Source: Sphingomonas sp. 28-63-12
GTDB lineage: Bacteria > Pseudomonadota > Alphaproteobacteria > Sphingomonadales > Sphingomonadaceae
NCBI GenBank assembly: GCA_002281535.1
Contig: NCGD01000001.1
Location: 106,231-170,230 of the forward strand
Direction of reading: 5' to 3'
Length of the DNA: 64,000 bases
The translations under genes and the position numbers were made by a program. A model generated the notes under the pieces. The model saw only the letters and a program-made list of their open reading frames with translations, searched no databases and was not told where the DNA came from. Every line of letters starts with the position of its first letter. Position 1 is the stretch's first letter. Shown in pieces: positions 15,589 through 23,270 of this stretch.

Positions 15589-16100
15589 CAGCGGGGAAGC
15601 CGGCCCGCGACGGCAGCCGTGGCGATGAGCGTGATTGATGCCGTGGCGTGTCCCGGCATTTTTTTCACGCTTTTAGGACGCTGCATTCACAGCACCCGGA
15701 CGCGGCCAGCGTAGGAATCGGGTGCCGAATCTGGAAGGGATTCGGCACCCGATGGGGGGCACCAGCCTATGTTGCAAGACACGCACTATCTGCGTGGTGC
15801 GGCCGTTTCACGCCGCATCGATGCGTTGCGAATCGACCCAGCCGACCCGATGGCCGGTGGTGACGTGGATCCGCCGGCTGCCGGCAAGTCGGCATCGACC
15901 GGCACGGTCTTCGCGGCAAGGCTGATGCTGTTGCGATCTCAGGCGGCGGCGCGCCCTCGATCAGGGGGACGCCCGCGGATCGCGCTGCGCCCACGGGAAA
16001 TTTTGCGCGCGCGCGTTCTTCCACGGCCCCGCCTTGTGGCCCGGCTTCGCGGTCGCCTGCAGCAATGCCGCCCCAGTTTTGCAGATTAAGGCCATTTCAC
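15589..16100. other. 512-bp stretch without a convincing gene
   Basis: Between the TPR regulator and the permease. Short frames exist on both strands (for example 15769-16089 +) but none has a recognisable family, a good ribosome-binding site or convincing composition; they are Arg/Pro-rich as expected of non-coding GC-rich DNA. The only clear structure is the hairpin at 15717-15753. It may be leader DNA of the downstream cassette or the eroded remains of a gene. Confidence 0.6.
15717..15753. repeat. Perfect 15-bp inverted repeat with 7-base loop
   Basis: Arms ATCGGGTGCCGAATC (15717-15731) and its exact complement (15739-15753), loop TGGAAGG. It lies 129 bp after the regulator stop. No T-run follows on either strand, so it is not a standard intrinsic terminator. 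It may act as a transcript-end stabiliser, a regulatory RNA structure or a recombination site. Confidence 0.9.
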
Positions 16101-16913
16101 ATGTTCCTGGCTCGCCTCGCCGCGCCATTACTGTTCGTGCGATTCGTTCTCCAGCGCGACTGGCGGGCCCTGTCGATGACATTAATGGCGTGTGCGGCGG
16201 CGGCGGTGATCGGCAGCTTTCAATATAGCGTCTACGCCTCGTTCGTCCGCTCTTCGGCGATCACGCTGCTCCCGGTCGAGGGGCATGCCTGCGGTCAGGC
16301 ACTGGTCGGCGCATGCGGCCGGTCCGCCTTGCCATTCAGCCAGTCCTTCCCCCTGTCGGTCGCGCATTTTGCACCGCTTGGGCAGGCCCGCGATCTGGCC
16401 GTTGCTGCCCCGCGCGAGGCGATCGCGCTGCTGGTCAGCGATGAAGTGGCCGACTTGCGGCCCGGCCAATTGCCGGTGCCGAGCCGGCAGGCACCGGCAA
16501 GCGTGCCGGGGTCGGCGCGTTGGTCGGTATCCGGCGCGGATATCGCCATTGCGCTTGGATCGTGCCTGGCGGGGGTGTTGATGGCGGTGCTGATCGCCAA
16601 CGGCATCTTGCGGTTTCTGCAGCGCTACCGCCAGGATTTGATTGCGCTGATCGGTCATGGCGCGCAGCAGCGTGACATTGCACTGATTGTCTGCGGCATC
16701 GCCTATATGATCGTGCTGGTGACGATGGCGGCCGCTTTGCTGCTAACGCCCATTCTTGTCGGGCTTGTCCAGCCCTTGCTGCCCTGGGCCCAGTTCCACT
16801 GGGCCGATAGCGCCGTGCCGCTGGCGATCATGGACGCCAGCCTGGTGGCAGCGCTTGTCTATGTGCGCCGGACGATCAGGGGCTTCGGGCCGGAATTGAT
16901 GTTCGGCGTCTGA
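16101..16913 (+). CDS. Compact FtsX/DevC-like ABC transporter permease
   Basis: 270 residues. One membrane helix near the N-terminus (about 22-48), a small periplasmic part of ~85 residues, then three helices (about 148-172, 191-222 and 230-250) and a terminal R-R-T-I-R-G-F-G-P-E-L-M-F-G-V, like the tail of DevC/FtsX-type permeases. DevC and MacB-like permeases are ~380-650 residues; here the periplasmic domain is much reduced. The next ABC gene supplies the ATPase. No HlyD/DevB adaptor gene is adjacent. ATG 16101 follows AAGG by 9 bases. Family assignment rests on topology and the C-terminal motif, so it is moderately certain. Confidence 0.7.
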   Translation: MFLARLAAPLLFVRFVLQRDWRALSMTLMACAAAAVIGSFQYSVYASFVRSSAITLLPVEGHACGQALVGACGRSALPFSQSFPLSVAHFAPLGQARDLAVAAPREAIALLVSDEVADLRPGQLPVPSRQAPASVPGSARWSVSGADIAIALGSCLAGVLMAVLIANGILRFLQRYRQDLIALIGHGAQQRDIALIVCGIAYMIVLVTMAAALLLTPILVGLVQPLLPWAQFHWADSAVPLAIMDASLVAALVYVRRTIRGFGPELMFGV

Positions 16914-16990
16914 TGGACAGCAACAGCGCCCTCAGGCCGGCCCGAACCGCCAATCCGCGCCTGGTGGCAACGCCGGCCAGTCGGCCATGA
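16913..16990 (+). CDS. Possible 25-codon coupled micro-ORF
   Basis: ATG 16913 shares its A with the permease stop (TGATG), and its own TGA overlaps the ATPase start (ATGA). The peptide begins M-D-S-N-S-A-L-R-P-A and ends P-A-S-R-P, is basic and has no hydrophobic segment. There is no family match that I know. It may simply keep ribosomes moving between two genes, or be chance; the exact double overlap is the only support. Confidence 0.3.
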   Translation: MDSNSALRPARTANPRLVATPASRP

Positions 16991-17643
16991 CGGCCGTCGC
17001 AATGAAGCTGCAGGCGATGACTCATAATGTGGGGAGCGGTGCCAAACAGCGCTGCACGCTTGCACCGGTCACCAAGCGGCTTGATCCCGGTGTCTTCGTG
17101 GTGGTCGCCGGCCCGTCAGGGGCGGGCAAGACCACCTTGCTGTCGTTGCTGTCGCGGTCGGTCCGATCGGCGCAAGGCCAGCTTTTCTGGGGTCGCGAAG
17201 ATCTTTCCACCTTTACCGCGGCGCAGGCCGCGCGCTGGCGGCGCGACAATATCGGCCTGATTCTGCAGACGAGCAACCTCGTCGCCTTCATGACGGCGTT
17301 CGAAAATGTTCGCCTGGCCGGGCATGTTCGCGGCGTTGATACGCGTCGGCAGGGCCGCCGAATGATGGACTCGTTCGGGCTTGGCGACCGGCTGGACGAT
17401 CGACCGGCGCAACTCTCTGCCGACGAGAAGCAGCGGCTGGCCATTGCTCAGACATTGGCCTGCCGTCCCAACATCCTCCTCGCCGACGAACCGACCACCG
17501 CGCTGGCCCCCGCCAATGCCCGGTTCGCGGCGACGATGCTGGCTGACTATGCCCATCAAGCCGCCGCAATCGTGGTCTGCGTTTCCAATGACGATGCCGT
17601 GATCTCGGCGGCGGATCATGTTCTCCATCTCGAAAAACCGTGA
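16987..17643 (+). CDS. ABC transporter ATP-binding protein (DevA/LolD-like) with degenerate motifs
   Basis: 218 residues. Walker A G-P-S-G-A-G-K-T-T (42-50), Q-loop Q94 in L-I-L-Q-T-S-N-L, Walker B I-L-L-A-D-E (163-168). The length and the L-x-x-x-F/N-L-V-x-x-x-T-A-x-E-N-V pattern fit the DevA/LolD/MacB group, matching the FtsX-like permease upstream. Two motifs are unusual: the signature is L-S-A-D-E (143-147) rather than L-S-G-G-Q/E, and the switch histidine is replaced by Asn (V-S-N-D, N201). The D-loop is also altered (A-L-A for A-L-D). It may hydrolyse ATP slowly or differently. It overlaps the methyltransferase gene by 4 bp. Confidence 0.85.
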   Translation: MTAVAMKLQAMTHNVGSGAKQRCTLAPVTKRLDPGVFVVVAGPSGAGKTTLLSLLSRSVRSAQGQLFWGREDLSTFTAAQAARWRRDNIGLILQTSNLVAFMTAFENVRLAGHVRGVDTRRQGRRMMDSFGLGDRLDDRPAQLSADEKQRLAIAQTLACRPNILLADEPTTALAPANARFAATMLADYAHQAAAIVVCVSNDDAVISAADHVLHLEKP

Positions 17644-18524
17644 GAAACACCATGCAGAACCAGGCATTTTATGATCAGGCCCTCCGCTTGCTCGAGGCTG
17701 GGGATATCGAGGTTGCGGTCAACAGCGTGGCCGGCAGGCTCGCCGGGGAGCATGGATCGGGCGCGTGCTGGAAGGATGCACGGGCCGCGCTCCAGCAGCA
17801 CCAGCTGTTCAGCGTCTTGATGGAAGACCCGGCCACGGCCCGCTGCGTGACACGGCCGCGCGGCTTTCCGGGCGATGCGGCGCTGATCGATCTTTATTAT
17901 GATCGCCGGCCGCCGGTCGAAACCTCCCCGCTCGGGGCGGACATCTTCGCGGTTACGTCCGCCTTCCAGGCCGCCGAAGCAGTCCGCCAGCGGCGGCAGG
18001 ATGGGGAGATGATCATCGAACAGGCCTGGCATGACGGCAATCAGATTTGTGTGCTGGGATGCGGCCATTTGCGCGAGGCAGACGGGCTGATCGGCCAGGA
18101 TCTCAGCAATGTCGTTGCCGTCGATCAGGATCCCCTCGCCCTCGATGTCGTTCAGTCGAAGCATGGCGCCAGCATCAGCTGTGCCGAGAGCAGCGTGTTT
18201 CGATATCTCCGCAAGACGATCAAGGCCGGCCGGAAATTCGATCTTATCTATGCGCCGGGCCTGACCGACTATGTCGACAATTCGGCCATGCAATTGCTCT
18301 ATCGCTTGGCCTTGCCGTGTCTGGCGCCAGGGGGGCGGTTCCTGCTGGCCAATTTCGTCCCCGATCATCGCAGCGTGGGATGGATGGAAGGGGTGATGGA
18401 TTGGGCATTATTCTACCGGACCGAATCGGGTCTGGCCCGGATCGCCAATGAACGCGGCCTGCGCGCCAACACATGGCGGGACGCGACCGGCACCATTGCC
18501 TGGTGTGAGGTTCACAAGGGATGA
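17640..18524 (+). CDS. SAM-dependent methyltransferase resembling PhcB (3-hydroxypalmitate methyl ester synthesis)
   Basis: 294 residues. The N-terminal helical part contains T-R-P-R-G-F-P-G-D-A-A-L-I-D-L-Y-Y, which matches the K-P-R-G-Y-x-G-D signature of the family annotated as extracellular factor (3-OH palmitic acid methyl ester) biosynthesis proteins, as I recall it. The Rossmann part has motif I I-C-V-L-G-C-G-H-L-R-E-A (~136-147), acidic V-A-V-D-Q-D, A-P-G-L-T-D-Y, G-G-R-F-L-L-A-N-F and a terminal M-D-W-A-L-F-Y-R. PhcB of Ralstonia makes a quorum signal by methylating a hydroxy fatty acid. Start: GTG 17640 (overlapping the ATPase stop) or ATG 17652. Coupling to an ABC pair suggests that its product is exported, which is inference. 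Confidence 0.75.
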   Translation: MRNTMQNQAFYDQALRLLEAGDIEVAVNSVAGRLAGEHGSGACWKDARAALQQHQLFSVLMEDPATARCVTRPRGFPGDAALIDLYYDRRPPVETSPLGADIFAVTSAFQAAEAVRQRRQDGEMIIEQAWHDGNQICVLGCGHLREADGLIGQDLSNVVAVDQDPLALDVVQSKHGASISCAESSVFRYLRKTIKAGRKFDLIYAPGLTDYVDNSAMQLLYRLALPCLAPGGRFLLANFVPDHRSVGWMEGVMDWALFYRTESGLARIANERGLRANTWRDATGTIAWCEVHKG

Positions 18525-18598
18525 TTCCACCCCGGCCGCGATTACCCTTTAGCCGCTATGGCCCCTCGCAATATCAGGCTGGAATGGCGCACCCCGCC

Positions 18599-19393
18599 TC
18601 ATAATCGAACCGATGGTCCCAGCACGACCGCGAAGATCGTCAGCACGATCCCGCCGCCCAGGATCACTGCCCATTGCCGGCGCACGACAAAGGCCCGCGG
18701 CGCCTCTGCCCCACCGGCCGCGAAGCCGATCGAGATAAATCCCGCCAGCCCGCCAAAAGAAGAGGCCGCCGCCGACATGATCGTCACGAACAACCCCACC
18801 GGGTTGAGCAGGCCGACCACCACTGCCCCCAGCCCGGACGCTGCATAGAAAATATGGGCAATCCGCCGCCGCGCCGGGCGGGTTGCCGCGCCGGTGCCAA
18901 GCATGGTGCTGAGCGCGGCGACCGCTGCCCGCACCATCAGGATATACGCGCCGATGCCGATGCCGATCTCGCCCAATCGCCATCCCAGCGGCATTGGCAG
19001 GGCCGCCAGGCTGCCCTGCGCGCTGGTGCCGAGGTCGCCGACGCCGGTCACGCCCGAAAAACAGAAATAGCCCGCCGCGACGAACGCCTCGCTGACCCAC
19101 ACCAGCCACAGCATCAGCCGCGCGCCGTCGCCCGTCGCCCGCCGCCAACAGGCATAAGCGATGAGCGCCAGGACGATGTTCATCGCGACTCCGGCGCCCG
19201 CCACGACGATATCGGCCACGCCTGACAGGCCAGTGCACTCGACATAAAAGGCGCCGATCATGGCGACATGCCCCCCCTGCAGCGTGCAAGCCGCCGCATG
19301 CCCGGCAATCTCGTGCCACATGGTGAGCAGCGGCATCAGCAGCGCTCCCCAGCCGGCCATGGTCAGCCGGTCCACATCTTGTCGTACCGCCAC
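18599..19393 (-). CDS. Polytopic membrane protein with M50-like HE-x3-H motif
   Basis: 264 residues with about six or seven membrane helices. The first helix region contains W-H-E-I-A-G-H-A-A-A-C (H27, E28, H32), which resembles the zinc motif of intramembrane M50 metallopeptidases, but the spacing is H-E-x3-H instead of H-E-x2-H. I see no clear second metal-binding motif (N/D-x-x-P-D-G); N-P-V-G-L near residue 200 is the nearest. It may be a divergent M50B-like protein or a non-peptidase with a chance motif. It converges with the methyltransferase gene. The start ATG 19393 has no strong Shine-Dalgarno. Confidence 0.65.
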   Translation of the reverse strand: MAVRQDVDRLTMAGWGALLMPLLTMWHEIAGHAAACTLQGGHVAMIGAFYVECTGLSGVADIVVAGAGVAMNIVLALIAYACWRRATGDGARLMLWLVWVSEAFVAAGYFCFSGVTGVGDLGTSAQGSLAALPMPLGWRLGEIGIGIGAYILMVRAAVAALSTMLGTGAATRPARRRIAHIFYAASGLGAVVVGLLNPVGLFVTIMSAAASSFGGLAGFISIGFAAGGAEAPRAFVVRRQWAVILGGGIVLTIFAVVLGPSVRL

Positions 19394-19660
19394 CGCAGGA
19401 TCCTCCGCAGCCCTTGCCGTACGCAGCTTAGGCCAAGCCCCGATCGGGGCAAGGGCCGTCGCATCACGCGGCCCAGGCCCGATCAGGACGATGGCGGGGC
19501 TGCCTGCCGGGCGGTTCGATCAGGCGACTCCGCCGCTGCGCCGGCGCGCTCGCCTGTGGCGGAGCCCGCCGAGGATCGCCGACGGCGGCGGCGCACAACA
19601 CCAATTACACCCGCAACGCCGAGGGTTTCAGATCTATGCTATGGCAATGGAGCAAAAGGC

Positions 19661-19734
19661 TGGATGCCCCGTGAGGATTCGAACCTCAATTAACGGAGTC
19701 AGAGTCCGTAGTCTTACCATTAGACGACAGGGCA
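19661..19734 (-). tRNA. tRNA-Gln (anticodon CTG)
   Basis: 74 nt with the CCA end encoded. Acceptor stem TGCCCTG/CGGGGCA (one G-U pair), D-arm GTCT-loop-AGAC, anticodon stem ACGGA/TCCGT with loop CTCTGAC giving anticodon CTG, T-arm TGAGG-TTCGAAT-CCTCA. U1-A72 is typical of glutamine tRNAs. The discriminator base 73 is U, where G or A is usual for Gln. It is transcribed from the promoter at 19748-19776. Confidence 0.93.
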
Positions 19735-19747
19735 GTGCCGGGGCCGC

Positions 19748-19776
19748 GAGATAGGCGGCGCGCGATCCGCTGTCAA
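19748..19776 (-). promoter_or_regulatory. Sigma-70 promoter of tRNA-Gln
   Basis: On the minus strand: TTGACA (19776-19771), 17-bp spacer, TATCTC (19753-19748), followed by a GC-rich discriminator and the tRNA 5' end about 14 bases downstream of the -10 box. The consensus -35 and the GC-rich start region are typical of stable-RNA promoters under growth-rate or stringent control. Confidence 0.75.
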
Positions 19777-19881
19777 CGGGCCGGCTCGCTTGCCGCCGCT
19801 GCGCTGCTCGGCTAGGCTTGCGCCCAAGCACGGTGGGGGCGTCACGCCCCGGACCGCAGAACATAAGTGTGAGCAACGGCC

Positions 19882-20925
19882 GTGGGTGATCAATCCGCCC
19901 GAGTGCCGTACCGGCAGGGCGCAGGCCCGGCCCGTCCGGCCCCCCCCAAAGCAGCGCGCGCTCGCTGGCCGGAGGCGCGCCATTATGCAGCGCTTGATCT
20001 GGGCACCAATAATTGCCGGCTGTTGATCGCGCGGCCCGCGTCGCACGGCTTTACGGTAATCGACGCCTTTTCCCGAATCGTCCGGCTCGGCGAAGGGCTG
20101 GCGGCGACTGGGCGACTGAGCGATGCCGCAATCGATCGCACGCTGGCGGCGCTGTCGATCTGTGCCGACAAATTACGCCGCCGTAACGTCACGCTCGCCC
20201 GCTCGGTCGCCACCGAAGCCTGTCGGCGCGCCAGCAATGGCGCCGAGTTCATCGACCGCGCCTATCGCGAGACCGGGATCGCGCTCGACATCATCACCGC
20301 CGAGGAAGAAGCGCGGCTGGCGGTGCTTGGCTGCCATGTCCTGATCGAGCCCGGCGATGATCCTGCTTTGGTGTTCGACATTGGCGGTGGATCGACCGAG
20401 CTGGTGCTGATCGACACCACCACCACCGTGCCGACGATCATCGACTGGCACAGCGCGCCCTGGGGCGTTGTCTCGCTCACCGAGAGCGCTGGCGGCGGCG
20501 ATGGACCCGGCGGGCGGGCGGCGGCCTATGCCCGGATGCGCCAGATCGTGGCGGACAGTTTCGCCGGCTTTGCCGCGCGCCTGCCGACCGGAATCGCCCG
20601 GCCGCGGCTGCTCGGCACCAGCGGCACCGTGACCACGTTGGCCAGCGTCCATCTCGGGCTTGAGCGTTATGATCGCAACGCGGTCGACGGGCTGATCGTC
20701 CCCGCTCCGGCGATGCGGCAGATCAGCGCCGATCTGGCGAGCAAATCGATCGAGGACCGGGCGCTGCTGCCGTGCATCGGCAGCGAGCGCGCCGATCTGG
20801 TGGTTGCTGGCTGCGCGATTCTTGAGGCGATCATGGATATATGGCCCGCCGAACGCCTGGGGGTTGCCGATCGCGGCATCCGCGAGGGCATTTTGCGCCG
20901 ATTGATGAACGGACATGAACGATGA
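19882..20925 (+). CDS. Ppx/GppA family exopolyphosphatase / pppGpp phosphatase
   Basis: 347 residues of the ASKHA phosphatase fold. Phosphate-1 loop A-L-D-L-G-T-N-N-C-R-L-L (~37-48), S-V-A-T-E-A-C-R-R-A-S-N, catalytic-Glu region T-A-E-E-E-A-R-L, and phosphate-2 loop F-D-I-G-G-G-S-T-E-L (~164-173). It is the short one-domain form common in Alphaproteobacteria, hydrolysing polyphosphate or pppGpp. The first ~33 residues are a Pro/Arg/Ala-rich extension; the GTG start at 19882 is uncertain. The stop overlaps rlmE by 4 bp, an arrangement conserved in sphingomonads as far as I know. Confidence 0.92.
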   Translation: MGDQSARVPYRQGAGPARPAPPKAARARWPEARHYAALDLGTNNCRLLIARPASHGFTVIDAFSRIVRLGEGLAATGRLSDAAIDRTLAALSICADKLRRRNVTLARSVATEACRRASNGAEFIDRAYRETGIALDIITAEEEARLAVLGCHVLIEPGDDPALVFDIGGGSTELVLIDTTTTVPTIIDWHSAPWGVVSLTESAGGGDGPGGRAAAYARMRQIVADSFAGFAARLPTGIARPRLLGTSGTVTTLASVHLGLERYDRNAVDGLIVPAPAMRQISADLASKSIEDRALLPCIGSERADLVVAGCAILEAIMDIWPAERLGVADRGIREGILRRLMNGHER

Positions 20926-21593
20926 GCAGAGGCGGCTCCGGCGGCCGGGTCCGGGTGCGCACCTCGCGCGGGCGGACGCCGCAGTCCAACAAATGGCTCG
21001 AACGCCAGCTGAACGACCCCTATGTCCGCAAGGCCAAGGCGGAGGGTTATCGCAGCCGAGCGGCCTACAAGCTGATCGAGCTCGACGAGCGGTTCACGCT
21101 GTTGAAAAAGGCGCGGCGGGTGGTCGATCTGGGCATTGCGCCAGGCGGGTGGAGCCAGGTCATCCGGCGATTGAACCCTGCAGCGGCGATCGTCGGCATC
21201 GACCTGTTGCCGGTCGACCCGATCGACGGGGTAACGATCCACCAGCTCGACTTTACCGATCAGCGCGCACCCGCATTGCTGACCGAGGCGCTTGACGGCC
21301 CGCCCGACCTGGTCCTGTCGGACATGGCGGCCAATACCGTCGGCCATACCCAGACCGACCATCTGCGCACCATGGGCCTGGTCGAGGAGGCCGCCGCCTT
21401 TGCCTATGACGTGCTGACGCCGGGCGGGGCGTTCGTGGCAAAGGTCCTGGCGGGCGGCGCCGACAGCGCGCTGGTCGCGGAACTGAAGCGCAATTTCACG
21501 ACGGTCAAACATGCCAAGCCGCCGGCGAGCCGCAAGGATTCGTCGGAATGGTATGTGGTGGCGCAGGGGTTCAAGGGCCGGTCGGCGGAATAG
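20922..21593 (+). CDS. rlmE: 23S rRNA (uridine-2'-O)-methyltransferase RlmE (RrmJ/FtsJ)
   Basis: 223 residues. Methylates U2552 of 23S rRNA in the A-loop, a late step of 50S assembly. The FtsJ fold is clear: R-S-R-A-A-Y-K-L-I-E-L-D with the catalytic Lys, SAM motif V-D-L-G-I-A-P-G-G-W-S-Q, L-S-D-M-A-A-N (catalytic Asp), F-V-A-K-V (Lys) and S-S-E-W-Y-V-V (Glu), which completes the K-D-K-E tetrad. The basic N-terminus (G-G-S-G-G-R-V-R-V-R) is an extension usual in alphaproteobacteria. It is coupled to the ppx gene by ATGA. Confidence 0.95.
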   Translation: MSRGGSGGRVRVRTSRGRTPQSNKWLERQLNDPYVRKAKAEGYRSRAAYKLIELDERFTLLKKARRVVDLGIAPGGWSQVIRRLNPAAAIVGIDLLPVDPIDGVTIHQLDFTDQRAPALLTEALDGPPDLVLSDMAANTVGHTQTDHLRTMGLVEEAAAFAYDVLTPGGAFVAKVLAGGADSALVAELKRNFTTVKHAKPPASRKDSSEWYVVAQGFKGRSAE

Positions 21594-21620
21594 CCGGGCA
21601 ATACGGCGGCAAGCCGCTGT

Positions 21621-22715
21621 TCAACCCCCGTTACACGCCGCCATGCGCTTGGCCCAATCCAGCGTCGCAGCGCCAAGTGCCGGGGCATCCGCGGATGTTC
21701 CATAATCCTTGACCTTGCGGTAGCGATCGATGAACGCGGCGCCGGAACTTTGCCGGATGAGCGCGGCGATACCCGGTGGCCCGTCTTCGCGTTCGATCGT
21801 CTTGGCCATCACATAACCAAGCGCATAGAGAATCTCGTCGCCGTAGAAGCCCAGTTCATAGATGCTGTCGAAATCCACCGCCTTGCTCGCCACGGCATGA
21901 GTGGACAGGTCGAACAGGGTCACGCTGCGGCTGACCATGTTGACGTTGCGCTGCACCTTCTTTCGTTCGTCGCCGATAATGCCGGTTGCGTCCTTGGGCA
22001 GCGCGAGCACGTCGCCGACCGCACTTGCCGTGCCCTCGACGAACAGCGAATCGAACAGGTCGTCCATGTGTTCCGGCATGCCGATCCGCGTCAGGCATCG
22101 CTGTCGGGCATCGGATACCGCCTTGATAGGCCGGGCAGCCCCCTGCACCGCGTGAAAGAGTTCATGCTCCAGGATCGTCGTGGCGAGCACGGCATCGGGA
22201 AAATATTGAAGATTGAGGAAAAAGGTCGGATCGCCAAACGCAAAGCCGCCGGAGGTGCCGCCGACCACGAAATAACCGGTGATCGACCCTGTGGCAGTAT
22301 CGGGCGTGAACAGCGCGATCCGCTGCCGTGCCCCCTCGATCAGCCCGTTTTTGGGATTCTCGAGTTCGGCAATAACCTGACGCAGCGTTTCCGCTTGCTT
22401 GCGAACGACACCGAACTGGAACTGGCTGGGGTCAGGCGCCTTGTCATCGCCATGTGCGGTCGCGACCAGCGCCGCTGCGAAACTATCGACATCGGCGGTC
22501 CGGCCATAGCTGATCGCCTTGCGGATCAGACCCTGATTACCCGGCAGCTTGGCAACAACGCGCGCCTGATCAAGCGTCAGTGCCGGGTTGTCGAGCGCGG
22601 CCAATACAGCCTTGGCTGCGCTCGAATCGATCGTCAGGCGCAGCTCGGTCGCTGCTGCCGATGAGATCAGCAGCATCGAGACGACCAGCCCGGTCAAGCC
22701 ACGAACGATCTTCAT
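21621..22715 (-). CDS. Secreted DUF5700-like putative zinc metallopeptidase
   Basis: 364 residues with a signal peptide (L-V-V-S-M-L-L-I-S-S-A-A-A, cleavage near 23). The motif L-E-H-E-L-F-H-A-V-Q gives HExxH zinc ligands. A downstream F-V-E-G-T-A-S-A-V could supply the third, glutamate ligand, as in gluzincins. The general layout resembles DUF5700, a family of predicted zinc-dependent peptidases. The substrate is unknown; periplasmic or extracellular. It is monocistronic, converging with rlmE, and ends 28 bp after that gene's stop. Confidence 0.75.
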   Translation of the reverse strand: MKIVRGLTGLVVSMLLISSAAATELRLTIDSSAAKAVLAALDNPALTLDQARVVAKLPGNQGLIRKAISYGRTADVDSFAAALVATAHGDDKAPDPSQFQFGVVRKQAETLRQVIAELENPKNGLIEGARQRIALFTPDTATGSITGYFVVGGTSGGFAFGDPTFFLNLQYFPDAVLATTILEHELFHAVQGAARPIKAVSDARQRCLTRIGMPEHMDDLFDSLFVEGTASAVGDVLALPKDATGIIGDERKKVQRNVNMVSRSVTLFDLSTHAVASKAVDFDSIYELGFYGDEILYALGYVMAKTIEREDGPPGIAALIRQSSGAAFIDRYRKVKDYGTSADAPALGAATLDWAKRMAACNGG

Positions 22716-22781
22716 GCTTCCCCCTCAGAACCTTACCGGCATTCTGCGGGACGTTTCGTCGATGTCAATTCAGTTGGGTTC

Positions 22782-22822
22782 AGCCCCAGGATCGGCCCCA
22801 GAATCAGGCCCCAGGATCAGCC
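22782..22822. repeat. Short degenerate direct repeats after rpoZ
   Basis: Three near-copies of a 12-13-bp unit (CAGGATCGGCCC, CAGAATCAGGCCC, CAGGATCAGCCC) run from the intergenic gap into the last codons of rpoZ. They look like local slippage duplication. Confidence 0.6.
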
Positions 22823-23161
22823 CTCGTAGTCGCCGCCCAGATTCTGGTTGCGCGGCGGCGCGGCGGCGGTGAGGCGGAGCGCCTCGGCCGATGCCGACAG
22901 CGAGCCGATTTCATCGGGCGCATCATCGTCATCCGCCTGGATCCGCTGCAGGCTCTGCACAACGGATTCCTGCAGATGCTTGGGCTTAACGGTTTCCTCG
23001 GCGATTTCGCGCAGCGCGACAACGGGGTTCTTGTCGCGGTCACGGTCGATGGTCAATTCGGCACCGCCCGATATCTGACGCGCGCGTTGTGCGGCGAACA
23101 GCACGAGATCGAAACGGTTGGGAATCTTGTCGACGCAATCTTCGACGGTAACGCGCGCCAT
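22817..23161 (-). CDS. rpoZ: RNA polymerase omega subunit
   Basis: 114 residues, the alphaproteobacterial long form. The N-terminal [10 protein letters not shown] and [16 protein letters not shown] segment is the omega signature that clamps the beta-prime C-terminus. [10 protein letters not shown] follows. The acidic tail after residue 70 is variable. Start ATG 23161 with GAAGGAAG upstream. It stands alone, with a possible promoter at 23195-23223. Confidence 0.95.
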   Translation of the reverse strand: MARVTVEDCVDKIPNRFDLVLFAAQRARQISGGAELTIDRDRDKNPVVALREIAEETVKPKHLQESVVQSLQRIQADDDDAPDEIGSLSASAEALRLTAAAPPRNQNLGGDYEG

Positions 23162-23194
23162 ACGAACGCTTCCTTCAATGTAACGGAAAGGCGG

Positions 23195-23223
23195 CGCCTA
23201 GGGGAACCCCGGGGTTGAGTCAA
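23195..23223 (-). promoter_or_regulatory. Possible rpoZ promoter
   Basis: On the minus strand TTGACT (23223-23218) is separated by 17 bp from TAGGCG (23200-23195). The -35 is good and the -10 poor. The spacer contains the perfect 12-bp palindrome AACCCCGGGGTT (23205-23216), which could be an operator. The leader to the start codon would be about 26 bases. Confidence 0.35.
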
Positions 23224-23270
23224 GAATTGAGCCTTGCTCCGCTGTTTGCAACCCCGCATGGACGACATTA

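Noticed and set aside
15769-16089. Possible 106-residue protein before the permease
   Set aside because: Arg/Pro-rich, no ribosome-binding site, no recognised domain, and several other frames are equally open; kept as non-coding.
18549-19319. Alternative minus-strand frame (256 codons) over the M50-like gene
   Set aside because: Arg/Gly-rich; the neighbouring frame gives regular membrane helices and the HE-x3-H motif.
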